From contig JAJEKV010000020.1 of the NCBI GenBank assembly GCA_021234155.1, forward strand, positions 17,105,018-17,169,017: a stretch of 64,000 nucleotides of DNA, in the 5' to 3' direction. Positions 34,200 to 45,373 of the stretch are shown here, in pieces. The translations under genes were made by a program, and so were the position numbers. The DNA comes from Isoetes taiwanensis (taxonomy: Eukaryota; Streptophyta; Lycopodiopsida; Isoetales; Isoetaceae). Positions within the stretch are counted from its first letter, which is position 1; every line of letters begins with the position of its first letter. The notes under the pieces are model-generated. The model saw only the letters and a program-made list of their open reading frames with translations, was not told the DNA's origin and ran no database searches.

Positions 34200-35557
34200 A
34201 ATCGCGACCTTGATCCAACAAGGCAATGACTTCCATGTTATCGACCCGACTTCCAACCTTGGGTGAGTCAAAGCCGGCTGACTAAAAATTTAACATATTG
34301 CTCGCCCATGAGGACCGGCTTGGTCGTCAAAATATTGTAACACGACATCGCCCGAATTGCTATCACCCTTTCGGTGTTTGATGCCAATTGGGAATGGTTC
34401 GAACATGCATAATGCGGAGGTAATAGACAAACTACGCACCCTTTGGACTGAAAGTTACTGGCAAGAAGGCGATTATCTCCCCATTAGCGAATCTTGAGAT
34501 ATATCTTAACAATGTAGAGTCCTTCAATCTTTCTGTCCCCAGCGTGCATGTCGGCAAGAAAAATCATCTACTTCCCACAAATAAGAACCCTCAAGATTAT
34601 CTTCTTCACATTTATCCTCATCTACCGGGCTTATCTTTGCCGCGATTGGTGAAGGGCCTGCTTAAACGTAGATCGGAGATTTGGAATTCTTCTTCCGTTG
34701 GTAGATTCGCCTCATCTTGAGCAAATCGAGACTCCAGCCTCTCATATGCTTCTTTAAGCTTTATAGCATTGCGGTATAATTAGATACTTCAAACATCTCT
34801 TTGTCCAAATCCTCTTCAAAATCTAGGCCTAAGTTTACCCATCGGCCAAGGTCTTGATAAGCTCGTCTTCCCTAGCACACATTAAGTAACATAGGCGGGT
34901 TCCTCGGTATATCACTTAGCAATAAGTATTCTTTGCCTTCCACTAAAATTGGCGTTATGTCAGACAACTTCTTTTCATCCTCATCCCCATCCTCATCACC
35001 TTCAGAATCATCTCCCTCCTCTGGTTCACCCAAGGCGGTCGCGTCGAAGCTAAAACTCCTACATTCTTGCTCTTCTTCTTGTAGATCTATCTCCATTTCT
35101 CGTCATAGTCAACATCATCACACATAAGCGACCCCCTTGGCTTAAAGATTTCATTGTTTCCGGTGTATCTTGGTTTGGCGGCGAGAATGCAATAACTAGC
35201 AAATGCAAGCGGCAAAGAAATAAGATACCTTCTTAAGCACAAGGGGCTTGACCAGCGGGGAGGAGCCCGTTGCGCAGCATTCTTGAAAAACATCTTCCCT
35301 GTTTGCAAATGGGAAGCCGCCTCCTCTAGAGCTGGTTTTGGAATCCACGAGCGGGGACATCGCGCAAAGGGCGTCTTGGCGAGACCAAGCGGTGCGGGTG
35401 AAAGCTAAAAGCAACCTCGCGATAGCATCAAGCTCGCTATCTTGTTTGCCATGATGTCCAACTCCTTGCAATAGAGCGGATAAATCGCGGTCGGTGCAAC
35501 TTCCTCGTTGTCATGAGGCGGATGCATACCATTCGGGAACTTCACATAACAATCCAT
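34200..35557 (-). pseudogene. Acidic-domain cargo protein, decayed
   Basis: ATG at 35,557 opens MDCYVKFPNGMHPPHDNEEV. After frame changes the protein-like sequence goes on with LLLAFTRTAWSRQDALCAMS (35,400), IFKPRGSLMCDDVDYDEK (35,110), the acidic GEPEEGDDSEGDEDGDEDEK (35,020), LVEGKEYLLLSDIPRNPPML (34,900) and LKEAYERLESRFAQDEANLP (34,720). From 34,560 to 34,250 fragments such as FLADMHAG and CVVCLLP loosely recall a BAH-type C-terminus. At least four frame changes. I do not recognise the family. Confidence 0.35.
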
Positions 35558-35684
35558 GGCGAAGCAAGCAGCGAAAACAAGAAGATGTTTAGGGGCGGTA
35601 AAAAAGTATTTGTCACTTTTGAACTCAAGTAGCCGTTGTCGATTATGAAAGGGGACCTGACTGGGGAGATTTGTAAAATTACAT

Positions 35685-35711
35685 TTTAGGGTTAGGGTTA
35701 GGGTTAGGGTT
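35685..35711. repeat. Short TTAGGG array
   Basis: About four TTAGGG units, directly beside the inverted CACACG pair. The common plant telomere repeat is TTTAGGG, so this 6-mer run is unusual but too short to be more than an interstitial array. Confidence 0.7.
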
Positions 35712-35777
35712 GGATCACACGGCGAAGACTACTATGTGCAACAAAAAGCACAATGCTTCTTTGGCGTCGTGTGATCC
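35712..35777. repeat. Inverted GGATCACACG pair
   Basis: GGATCACACGGCGAAG at 35,712 mirrors CTTTGGCGTCGTGTGATCC ending at 35,777, with one mismatch and one indel. It lies between the histone-like gene's 3' end (35,926) and the next gene's start (35,557). Confidence 0.75.
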
Positions 35778-35925
35778 TCACGTATAACATAAAAAAAAAA
35801 AAAAAATGCAAAGTCGCGAAGCTAGGCTTCTAAGAAAGAAATGGACTAAGAGATTAAGCTTATAAAGCCATTGCATTAAGAAATATTATACATATGAAAA
35901 AACACAAAGGCACTTCACGGCCTTT

Positions 35926-36768
35926 TTAGGGGTCTTTCTTCTTGTTGTATTCAGCCATAAAATTTTGACCATAGTACTCGGGATCCCTTATCGTAAGAGG
36001 AGGCGCATGTCCTTGGGCATGACAGTCACCCGCTTGGCATGTATTCTTTGCAAGTCTGCGAGTCCTCGAGCAGACCGACACCAAGCTGCTTCGAAGCCAT
36101 TTGAAGAGCATTTAAAGGCGGTTGCTTGAATTCTATGCTTCGGTATGATGTATCGCACCACACTCTTGCGAGAATCTCTCTCACGAGCACTGGCAAATGG
36201 GAGGCGGAATGACCATCTCGGTGCTCTTCGATACTTCTTAATCTCATGGCCTCTTTAATACCGGGCCGTCTTAAAGCTTCAGGCCTCTACCCTCACCCAC
36301 CCGGCATTTGGAGCATTTGCTCGTGACTCTTCCGGCCGCCTCCTCACCCGACATCTGCTGTTTGTTCCTCGGCCCGACTCTTCGGTAGTCTCCCCCCATT
36401 CTGCAGTAAGCCTTCCCTTTACGGCGTTGGGCCTCCTCCTCGATTTGAAGGTCACGGGTACCTCCACGGGAGAGCAGGAGGGCGGGAAAAGCAAGAAAAG
36501 GGCTGCCCAATAATTAATCCGGCATCATATTACGCTTTCGCCCGGTCTCTCACATTTTCATCCTGTCTCGAACGGGTGCACCTCCCTACTTACTCCGGGC
36601 TGCTTCTCCGCGATCTGTCATGCGGATTTCTTTTAGGGTCTTACGGTAGGGCATGGTGGGAGGAGGAGAATCTCTATCGAGACTTGAGTCGGATGAAGAA
36701 GGCGGACTAATGTAATCACGGCCTTACACCACGGATGGATCCCTTGCGGTTTGCTTAGTTCTTGCCAT
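35926..36768 (-). pseudogene. Divergent histone H3-like gene (cargo)
   Basis: ATG at 36,768 opens MARTKQTAR, identical to the H3 N-terminus. The tail then diverges into a long Ser/Pro/Arg-rich segment (SPPSSSDSSLDRDSPPP) with frame changes. The histone fold is clear: a YRRAP..RLPF-like alphaN (about 36,225), LVREI (alpha1), NALQMASKQLGVGLLEDSQT (alpha2, about 36,110-36,050), HAKRVTVMPKDMRL (about 36,040-36,000) and LTIRDPEYYGQ before the stop at 35,926. Loop 1 is a few residues longer than in canonical H3, as in some CENH3 proteins, but the N-terminus is H3-like. H3 pairs with H4 in nucleosomes. As it stands several frame changes break the gene; introns could explain some. It sits among coiled-coil cargo genes in the 13.5-kb element, so it was probably captured from a host or viral source. 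Confidence 0.75.
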
Positions 36769-36975
36769 GGCTTCTCGGTGGATGGCGCTTTATACTGAAC
36801 AACGACAAAATAGACAAGCGGCAAGAGATAAATAGTAAAAAAGCGAAGTTAAAGTAAAATATGATGGTAGCGTTTTTAAATAATTATGCGGAACCCTAAA
36901 AAAAATATCGGACAAAATACGGAACCCTAAAAAACATCGGACAAAAACACAAATAAAAAACCGAGATTCAAAGCG

Positions 36976-37269
36976 CTAGCCGATAGACAATTTCTTGTTG
37001 ATCGCGAACTCACTAAACTTTACATTTCCCTCTTGCCTGTAACCAACCCTAATGCCATCAATAAAATAATGGAAGTCGTCAGCAATTTCCTCTGTCTCCA
37101 TTAGCACTCTTAGCTCTGATAATGGCCATTCGCTTTCCATGGTGGCCGTATAAATGACTTCCTCCCCTCTCCATACTTTCGAATATCCACGCATCCGAGT
37201 GTCTATTATGGTCCTCAAGCGGCTCCCAAAAAGTTGTGCGACTCTCTCTTTTTTGTTTTCCTTCGTTCT
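36976..37269 (-). CDS. Hypothetical small protein (cargo)
   Basis: Open for about 98 codons with balanced composition: KERVAQLFGSRLRTIID, VIYTATMESEWPLSELRVLM and DDFHYFIDGIRVGYRQEG, ending KLSIG at 36,976. No ATG upstream in frame, so an upstream exon is needed. No family recognised. Confidence 0.3.
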   Translation of the reverse strand, partial: RTKENKKERVAQLFGSRLRTIIDTRMRGYSKVWRGEEVIYTATMESEWPLSELRVLMETEEIADDFHYFIDGIRVGYRQEGNVKFSEFAINKKLSIG

Positions 37270-37299
37270 AGTTGACAATTAAGCATTATAAATATTGTT

Positions 37300-38597
37300 T
37301 TGGAAGAAAGTATCCGAACTTAAAGGAGGACTTAACTACGCGGACCTCTGTTAGTTGACCGGATGATTCGTGGAATCGAACATCCAGTCGGAACCAAAAT
37401 AAGCCATCCACAAAATCGGCGGGGAGAAAGCATTATATGTCTTAGGAGCTTTTGAACTTCTGCGCCATCACGGAATATGTTAGCAAATACCTCAAAGCGG
37501 TGTGAAGATTTTGAAACTCATCCTCACGCCTCCGTTTTCGGACATTCCGCTTGCACCTCGTCGACCATGCATTTCTTCATTGCAATTACATTGTTCTCAT
37601 TAGTGCGTGGCTTACAAAGTTCACTTAAAGGGGCAATTCAACAGGCCTCAAGCTCGGTTTCACGACCTTTACGTTATAATCATGTCCAGTAAAACCGGAT
37701 GCCTATACCCGCAAAGGTCACGGCATCCATACCTTGGAAAAGGACAATTCCGATGTCTATGTGATACGACAAGTACACTACTAATACTTTCGGTAGGAAT
37801 GACATCCACGACGTCGATAAACATAAAACTGCACAATAAATTTGTTTGTAAACGCGTGTCAACGAAAAGAAATGAAAAGATAAAGAAGATCACCGCGACC
37901 GAAACTATCTCACACGCAGTTAAGTAGGTGACGACTAGCCGGCGTCGTGTGATCCGTTTAAGGTGGTTACCATTTTGCGGGCAATTTTGGGAATTTGTTT
38001 TTGGTGGAGATTAGCTCTTTGGCCATATCGAAGGGGTATATGCATGTCGTATTGTTATACTTTCCACTTTCAGGCGCTAGAATTCAACTTGAACTCTTTT
38101 ATCCTATCTATCAATGTGTCGCCGCGTCGATCGCCTTTTTAAACTTAACTCTATGCTCGCCCCTCGTTGATGGCGGCATACTCACCTGAACCTATTGAGA
38201 CAAAACCTCCCACTTCTTGACCTTGGGAGTTACGTAAATGGGGCAAGAACACGAAATTACAGGAGACATGGATTGCGGATGATGAGTGAAGGCGGAGAGG
38301 ATGCTGCGTAGAGGGTAATGATCTGAAGTTTGGCGCCAAAATTTGACAAAGGGAGTTGGTGGCCGTGATGATGGCGGTCAAAGTCACCATTATTTTGGAA
38401 GCGTGGCGACTCCCAAAAATACGGGCCATTAAAATGGTTGCAATAAAAGCTTGAGGCATCCCCTATGAAAATCGCCATGTGGATGCCAAGTAAGCCTGCT
38501 CATCCTTCTACACGCCAAGTAATATCGACTTTTCGTAAAAAGGCAAACCTGATTGGTCCTGGCGAATCTGACGTGGAAATCTTTAGCCCAAGATAAG
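37300..38597. other. Right part of the 13.5-kb element, no clear gene
   Basis: Contains one GGCGTCGTGTGATC motif (37,941) and scattered open frames without motifs, for example 38,459-38,151 on the minus strand (102 codons from an ATG). The terminal repeat follows at 38,598. Confidence 0.4.
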
Positions 38598-38628
38598 GGC
38601 CATTTTCAGACCCCAAATCCGCCCTAAT

Positions 38629-39964
38629 GCTTCCTTTCGTTCCCTTTCGTGCAAGAACCAAGAAAGCTCCTTTCCATTTCTTTTAGCTTCTAATCCCTGA
38701 CAACGATTTAGAGGCTCTGAGGTTCGTGGCAAGGTGTGTGAACTTGGTATTTCTGCTTCTTGTTTTTGCATCTGCCACAGGGTTCCGGCCATGGGAGGTG
38801 TGCTTCAAGTTTCAGAGGTAATGTGATGCTCCTTTTCTGCCATCAATTTTGTTCTTGTCAGCTCCTAGTGGTGCGGCGGGAAGAAGGGATCAGATTCGGA
38901 AAACAGATGCAAAGCAGTTTTGTAGTATATCTTCTTTGCAAGAAGAAGGAACCGCTCTTTAGTACAGTCCCGGCTAGAAAATGTTTCGATAAAGGGATCT
39001 TCAAGATTAGCTTGGTGTGCGGAAACAAATCGGCCCCCTCTTTGTAGTACTATGGCTAAGAACTAAGAAGAAGGCGTTGTTAGGCATCTTTAGTACTATT
39101 TTACTGCAGCACTCTTCTTTATGCGGTGCTAGTATCAGCAAGAGCCAAATCTTTTGACAGAAGACAAGCGCCTATGCATTTCTGTTGCAAGTATTTCATG
39201 ACTTTGTGGCTGTTTGTCTAACAATTAGCAGGGCCCGTGCTCCCCTTTCCCGACAAGGGGTGGCATGAGAATTGGTAGTTTGCGAGGAGCGGGACAGCTC
39301 AAAAGCCATTGACTTCTAGTGGGGAGACCCTAGAAAGGTTAAATTCTTGGTCTTGGGGGAAGACAAGGCCAGGAGGGCTAAGCGGATGGGTGGGGCATGG
39401 GTCAAGATTCTAGCGGTCTTTGCTCCCTCACAGTGCGTTGGTGAGAAGAAGGGCGAGTGCCTTATACATGAGGCACCCCTATAGTATTCTTTGCGGCGGT
39501 GATGGGATCAGCACTATCTTGGCGAGGGAAGCTTAAAGAGGATCTTGCCTCTAGTTTGACAATGAACCGGTCACGATTGGCTACTCTCATTTTGGCTATT
39601 TGGTAATCTCGTGTCGGTTTCTTTGCCATATCGAGGGGCCTATTTTTGAAGCAATGATGCTTGGTGGGGCATGTGGAAGACAGAACTCGGCTCCCATAGT
39701 ATCTGTTTTGGAGAAGAGGCCGGGTAGTTCTTGTCCAGTAACTGGCCCTAGTTGTGTCATTAGAGTCTAGGAAATTAGTCCTTCTCTCCTGTAGTATCCT
39801 ACGGAGAAGAAGTTGAGAGAGGCAAAGAGTACTAGGCTCAGAGTTTGGACTGCTATCCATGGATTAGAGAAGTGGTAGCAGCTCTGGGCTCAACTGTATG
39901 TATGAAACGTTTATCTTTTGAATATACAGATCCTTGACTTCAAAAAAAAAAAAAAAAAAAAAAA
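38629..39964 (+). mobile_element. Poly(A) retroposon, 3' part with tail
   Basis: Continues the retroposon begun at 24,954 and ends in ATATACAGATCCTTGACTTC followed by a 23-base A run (39,942-39,964), a typical LINE-type 3' end. No domain could be read in it, and with its 5' part it is only about 1.5 kb, so it is probably non-autonomous. The rest of its A tail and the second target copy are at 49,178-49,211, beyond the Penelope-like insertion. Confidence 0.65.
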
Positions 39965-42490
39965 CCCCAAGCCTGAAATATACAAGTCTAAGACAAGATA
40001 TCCAGACATTTAAGACTAGACATTCCATTTGGAATAAACAGTCTTTATAAGTGCAACCTTAGATAGGATTTGGTGCAAAAAACCTACCCAAGCCTTGAGA
40101 AGGATCGGAAAAGAGTACATTTTGACCAAAAAGAATGTTTTGTCAATCTTAAAGAACAATAACATCTTCCAGATATTTTAGCCAATATAAAAGAAACTAA
40201 GTGACAGAGGCACATGAATAGAGTTTGGCAGAATCCTTGGATAAGATATTGAAAAGCATATATGGTTGAAATAACAACATATCACTTAAAAAATAGAATT
40301 TAGATAATTTAAGAAATTAAACAATTTGGTAACAACAATTTAATCATAACTCTCAAGATGTAGTAGATTAAGAAACAATAGAGCACAGAACAGAACACTA
40401 TTCCAATGAAAAACAGGAATATTATTAAATTATCATAAGTTTCTAGACAAAAAATAGGACAAATATATCAATCATTTAAGAGTAATGCCAGGAAGCATTC
40501 ATTGTAGATGTCAAAATAGATAAAATAGGACTTATTTAAATCCAACCAGAGATAGTAGAATATCACCAAATAGGAGGTTCATAGTAATAGATTTGCCAAT
40601 CCACTTAGAGTCGTGTCAAATATAATAAAGCAAAATCTTTGCTCCGAAAAACACCAAGCAAATGCATGGAGGGTTCAGTCCGGTTACCTGTACCACAAGA
40701 AATTAGACAAGCATTAGAATGGTTGCTAACAACAGGGTAACAGGTAAGCAATGGACAAAACCGGCTTATCGCCTTTCACCATAATAACTTAGTAACATAT
40801 TTAGATTTAATTTGATAGCCCAAACAAGAGAAAACATGAGAACACAATTAATCAGGAAAGGATATAAGCCGAGAAGCCACGGATGGGAATAAGGGAATGA
40901 TAGATATGGACAAACACTAGATCGGTACAGCAGAAAGAGAAGCATCTGGGAACACAATAAAATAGAAAACAACAAGGCTAGGAATGAAATTATGCCATGA
41001 GCCACAAGAATCTTAACAACTGGAAATAATAAGCTTAAGAAGGATCACATGTGGTAAGGACTGAAAATATGTCTTGAGTTTCTAAGGTCACGTAACTTAA
41101 AAAACTGGAAATAACTAGATAGTGAAGGATAAGAAAAAACTTCACAATCTGGATACTAAGTTCCTGTCTAAAAAGGTGTATCTATCTAGGACCACTTTGG
41201 TGTTATGAAAAAAGGAAACAAGGTCAAGGCAGAGCTAGAGAACAAGGTAACATAAGTATAGAAAGGACAAGCAGCTCAAGAAGAGGACAAATCAGAGATA
41301 AATTAGGTTGTTCAATGGTTCATTAAGACATAGCGTGACAATTTGTGTAGAGGAAGATAACAATATATGAAAGCGAAATTGAGCCACGAACTATAACTAC
41401 ATTAGTAACAAAAATTGGATTCAAGGGTTAAAATAGATAAAATATTAAGGCTCGGCTGAATCAAAAGTTCTAGATTAACAAACTTTCGTTAGGACATAAA
41501 GGGCGACAAGAACATAATTTAACTAGAGTAACATAAAGAAAACAATGAATAAATAAACCAAAGGCGAGGGGGTTATTTTAGATCGGGAATTCATACTATC
41601 TTTAGATGCATTATATTTCGAAAACCCAGAGTAACTAGGTTACATACGCTTAACAATGTCATTCTATAAACAATATAGACAACTAGTTAAATAGCATTAG
41701 TATTCAGAAAAAACAGGATATCATATTGTATTCACAGAAATTAAATTTAATTCAATATGAAACCTGAATGGGATCGGTTGCCTGGCCACGAGTTCCAGTT
41801 TGAGCATCACTAGGGATATTAGGCATGGGATCAGGATTTTCTTGGCTATCAGCAATAACCACCAATTGGGCAACACCAGCAGGAATAACAGAAGTAGGAG
41901 TAGAGGAACACGCTCCCAATATTGAGCTGTCATCTCCTTCAAGCCCATGAATGCTTTTGGCTTTTGTATGTTTGTGAAAATCAAACAAATTTTTCCTTTT
42001 TTCTGCCATCTTCTTCTCTTCTTTCAATCTCTGAATGGTGGCTTTATTTAATCCACCTTTCTTTCTTCCCATAAATCTTTCCAAACATACGGATAGCGGC
42101 AGTACAGTGAAAATAATCTTTGCCACTTGATTTAAATAAGAGTAAACGACCTAAATCTTACCCTTGCAGGTGTCGATCCATCTGTTTGATGCAAATCCGT
42201 GGCCTTGCCAGCACATGCAAGCTCGATTGAAGACATCTGTGGCCCTTCCGCTTCCCAGTTCGTAACCCTAAAATTAGGGTTTTACCATGGAAGGAAAAAA
42301 ATTCGTTGATATTGTTTTTTCTTGAAAAAAAAGGGGAATAGTTAAAAATGAGGTCATTTTCTTAAATAAATTATGATATTTTTTAATGAAATGGAACATG
42401 TACAATCAAGTGGAGTATATTAATTAGTTTAGCTTTAGCTGGCCCATTAGGTGTTTGTTTTTCCTATATAACAGTATATATAAAAAAAGC
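39965..42490 (-). repeat. Downstream pLTR of the Penelope-like element
   Basis: From CCCCAAGCCTGAAATATAC to ACAGTATATATAAAAAAA; matches 46,652-49,177. It contains a copy of ORF1 exon 1 (ATG at 42,072, MGRKKGGLNK) that here has no downstream partner. Confidence 0.85.
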
Positions 42491-42641
42491 CTTCCTCCTA
42501 CCTCAGATTGGTAGGCCCCTATGAGTCTATTCAAGACTAAACAATTGCAACAGGGAGAGCAGGGCCCTGTTGCAACACAGGGACCCTACTCAACCCATCT
42601 AAAGAAATGAACACATTCACAATGTAAATGGAACAGGGAAC

Positions 42642-45310
42642 TTACAAGATTCTTTTGAGGATATAAGATAGGTCCGCAATATCAAAGGGTAACCCTGGAA
42701 AATTGTTAATCTTGAGTGTACGAAGAACAATCCTGATGATGTCCGTTCTTCGAAAACCATTGTCGCAGAATGTAGAAATTAAGTCAGAAATGTCTTCAGC
42801 CGCCATTAGACAATTTGAATGGGCATATACAAAGGGAAAAATCTGTGAAATGATGACTTTAGAGGCTTGGCCATAAGGCCTACACCCCTCAGCTTTGATG
42901 AACCTGTTAACTTTAAACTTTAGTTTCCTCCTTTTGTCATATCTGGAATACTGGTAGAGGCCAATATTTGGATCTAAAACTTGGATGGTAACATTGAGAA
43001 AGTCAATCTTGGTCCCCGCCTTAGAATCACTTCTATAAACAGTTTCATCTTTAATCCCAATGAGGTTCATATTATAGATGGTACAGTCAGACTCTACGGA
43101 AAAGAATTCTTCAAGATCTCCGCCATTGATCACACAAAGATCATCAATATATCTAGAGGAACATTGGAATCTTGAGATATCTTTAAATCTTTTTAATTTT
43201 GCCAACCTAGCAATGAACCTAAGTTCAAACCAAGCAAGATAAAGGTTACACCAAGCAGGACTGCAAGAAAATCCCATTGGTATACCTTTTCTTTGCCTCC
43301 AAATCTGGGAACCCATTTGAAGATAGCGATTGGCATAGCGGCCGGCTATTAAGTGCAAAAATCACATGCGGAAATAATCGGACCTCGGGTTGTTTCATCA
43401 TTGATCTTTCTCCATTTTACCCTGTAGGAACCAGCAACTTTACTGACCATTAATTGAGTGAGAGGAGCTTTGTGAGACATGTAGTCCCATACTAGATAAG
43501 CCACATCACTAATAACTTCCACAATTCCATCTTCTCCCTCAAGGGGAATATTTTCGTAGCATCTAGTGATGTCAATAGAGAATACATTGTAGATTTTGGA
43601 AGGAAGGTTTAGAACAAAGTCAAAAGCAGAGTTTATAAGCCAGCAAGGATTAACTTTACTTTTTAACCACAATCTAATTTCAGCTGTGTTCCAATGGCAC
43701 ACAGCCGGCCATAGCTCCACAAAATTATTCAACATAGCAGTCAAAAGATCCGAGATTTCCGTAAAAATTGTACTATGGGCATTAGATAGCCATCTATACT
43801 CACCCTTGTGGGCTTTAAAGATACCCATGAGGTATGGCAGTCTGTTGCTAGCAGGTTCCTGTAATCCTAAGAAGCTAGTAATCTCATGAACACATTTAGC
43901 TTTACTCTCAATAGCGCTTAAAGTAATAGTTTCAAAGTCTGAACTGCCAAGTCTGATTAAAGCCATTTCTCTAATATGGTACTGGCAAATGAAGGATGCA
44001 TTATTTCCAGCTTTGTCTATCTACGAAATATAAAGGTTCTTGACAACCATATTATATTTTTCTTTACATTAGCATCATCCCATAAAAACCTTTTAGGATC
44101 TAAGCTGTTTCTGAAGCTAGTTATCCTGACTTTAGCTAGATTTATCAGTTTATCTTTAATGCTCTTAATTTCCCCTTCTGATACTTGTAACAAGTTGTAT
44201 TGATGTATAGAGAAGAACATTCAAGCTGTAGCCTTGAAATCCATTAAGAATTTATCGGTGTTGAGAGCACCATCGGTATATGATTGAGTCAAGTAAGATA
44301 AGGCCATCGAGTTTAGAGGCGGTGAACAATTTCAGATCCATGAATGCGAATGTGTCCAATAGTAGGATCAACAAATTTAGCTAAGCTTGGATTTTTACAA
44401 GGACATTTCTTTGGGAAGCCATCCGCAAATACCTCAAAAGGGTTTATCTGGTTTGTCTCTTAGTTGATCAATATATCTCCATCCAAACATGGTGTTTTCT
44501 AAGAGATCATTAGCCAAATCGAGGAACAAATTCTGAAAGTATTTCTTTGAAGATGACTCTTATGCTGAATTTTTCCAAGGATTTACAAAAAAGCGTACTA
44601 TGAACCACTTTACATTTAGTTTTAAATCTTTATGCGATATAAGGTGCTTTTTTTCCGTTGGCGTCTTTGATCCACAGACCTTGTGTTTTGAATTTGATCC
44701 TAAAAAAAAAAGGTTTTAATAATATTTTTAGTGTCTATAGAATTTCAAAAAGCAAGAAACAAGCCTAAAATCAAAAAGTCATCGATGGGGACGAGAGCCA
44801 CACTATTGATTAGGGAAACGTAATAGGCAGCATGTATGACCATGACCAAAAATAGGTATAAATGCTTTTTTTTGAATTCTTGAGATCACACCAAGGAAAA
44901 ACTCTTTTCATAAAACCCTTGGTGGACATGAATGTCTTATATTAGTGAGAAGAAATAGTAGCGACCAGCAATTTAAATAACACATATAGAAGAAGTAGTA
45001 TTGAATTTCAAGTACTAACCTTGTAATGTGCGTATAGTTGACTTGGTAGCATCCTTTTGTTCGAGGGTGAGATCTTTATTGCCGCCTTTGGTAGCAGAAA
45101 GTATTAGTCATTGGAAGAAGTATCACCATGTTTGCTTTTTTATTCCGGGTGTCTTGCTTGCAACCCGGAAAGTCTAGGGTCCATAGTGACCCTCGGTGGT
45201 TTTTTTGGTGAGAATAAACCCGAAGATATCTTGCTACTCATGCTTTTTTTTTTATCAAAGGTGCTTTCTTTTTAGACATCATTTCAACCCTAAAAGCAAC
45301 CGGTGAAGAG
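42642..45310 (-). pseudogene. Reverse transcriptase ORF of the Penelope-like element
   Basis: A basic N-terminus (MMSKKKAPLIKKKA, 45,290) is broken by A-run frame changes. About 44,420-44,310 carries CPCKN..GHIRIHGSEIVH, a Cys/GH signature that I recall preceding this RT type. From 43,966: MGIFKAHKGEYRW (fingers), FSIDITRCYENIP (motif A aspartate, about residue 131), then from 43,358 QRKGIPMGFSCSPAWCNLYL (motif B), RYIDDL (motif C) and KIDFLNVTI (motif D). The IPMG and YIDD pattern is Penelope/TERT-like. It ends at 42,642 with no endonuclease after it. A one-base shift near 43,350 separates motif A from B. All RT catalytic residues are present, but the frame is interrupted. Confidence 0.75.
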
Positions 45311-45373
45311 TCTTTTACGCAATGTCGGTAATTTTGTATTGCCAAAAGTTGCCTTTAGATCTTTGTTTGGTGC

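Larger units (their letters stand above)
25126..38628. mobile_element. 13.5-kb inverted-repeat element with cargo genes
   Basis: Perfect 31-bp inverted ends: 25,126-25,156 (ATTAGGGCGGATTTGGGG...) and 38,598-38,628. Weaker inverted similarity (TTCCACGTCA) continues inside. It interrupts a poly(A) retroposon whose two halves flank it. The target duplication may be TA, as the ends themselves read ATTA..TAAT. Contents: a plus-strand gene start (26.2 kb), a plus-strand transposase-like frame (28.2-30.3 kb), then minus-strand small genes including coiled-coil proteins, an acidic protein and an H3-like histone. A GGCGTCGTGTGATC motif recurs at gene boundaries. The superfamily cannot be named: AG..CT ends recall Polinton/Maverick, but no polymerase, integrase or capsid gene is seen. 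Confidence 0.7.

Noticed and set aside
25126-38628. Polinton/Maverick identity for the 13.5-kb element (AG..CT ends, large size)
   Set aside because: No protein-primed polymerase, retroviral-type integrase, ATPase or capsid gene could be read, and no 6-bp target duplication is seen.
40766-41005. 79-codon hydrophobic minus-strand frame, identical in both pLTRs (also 47,457-47,696)
   Set aside because: It begins at GTG, not ATG, and its identity in the two places follows from the repeat duplication. No sign of selection can be judged.
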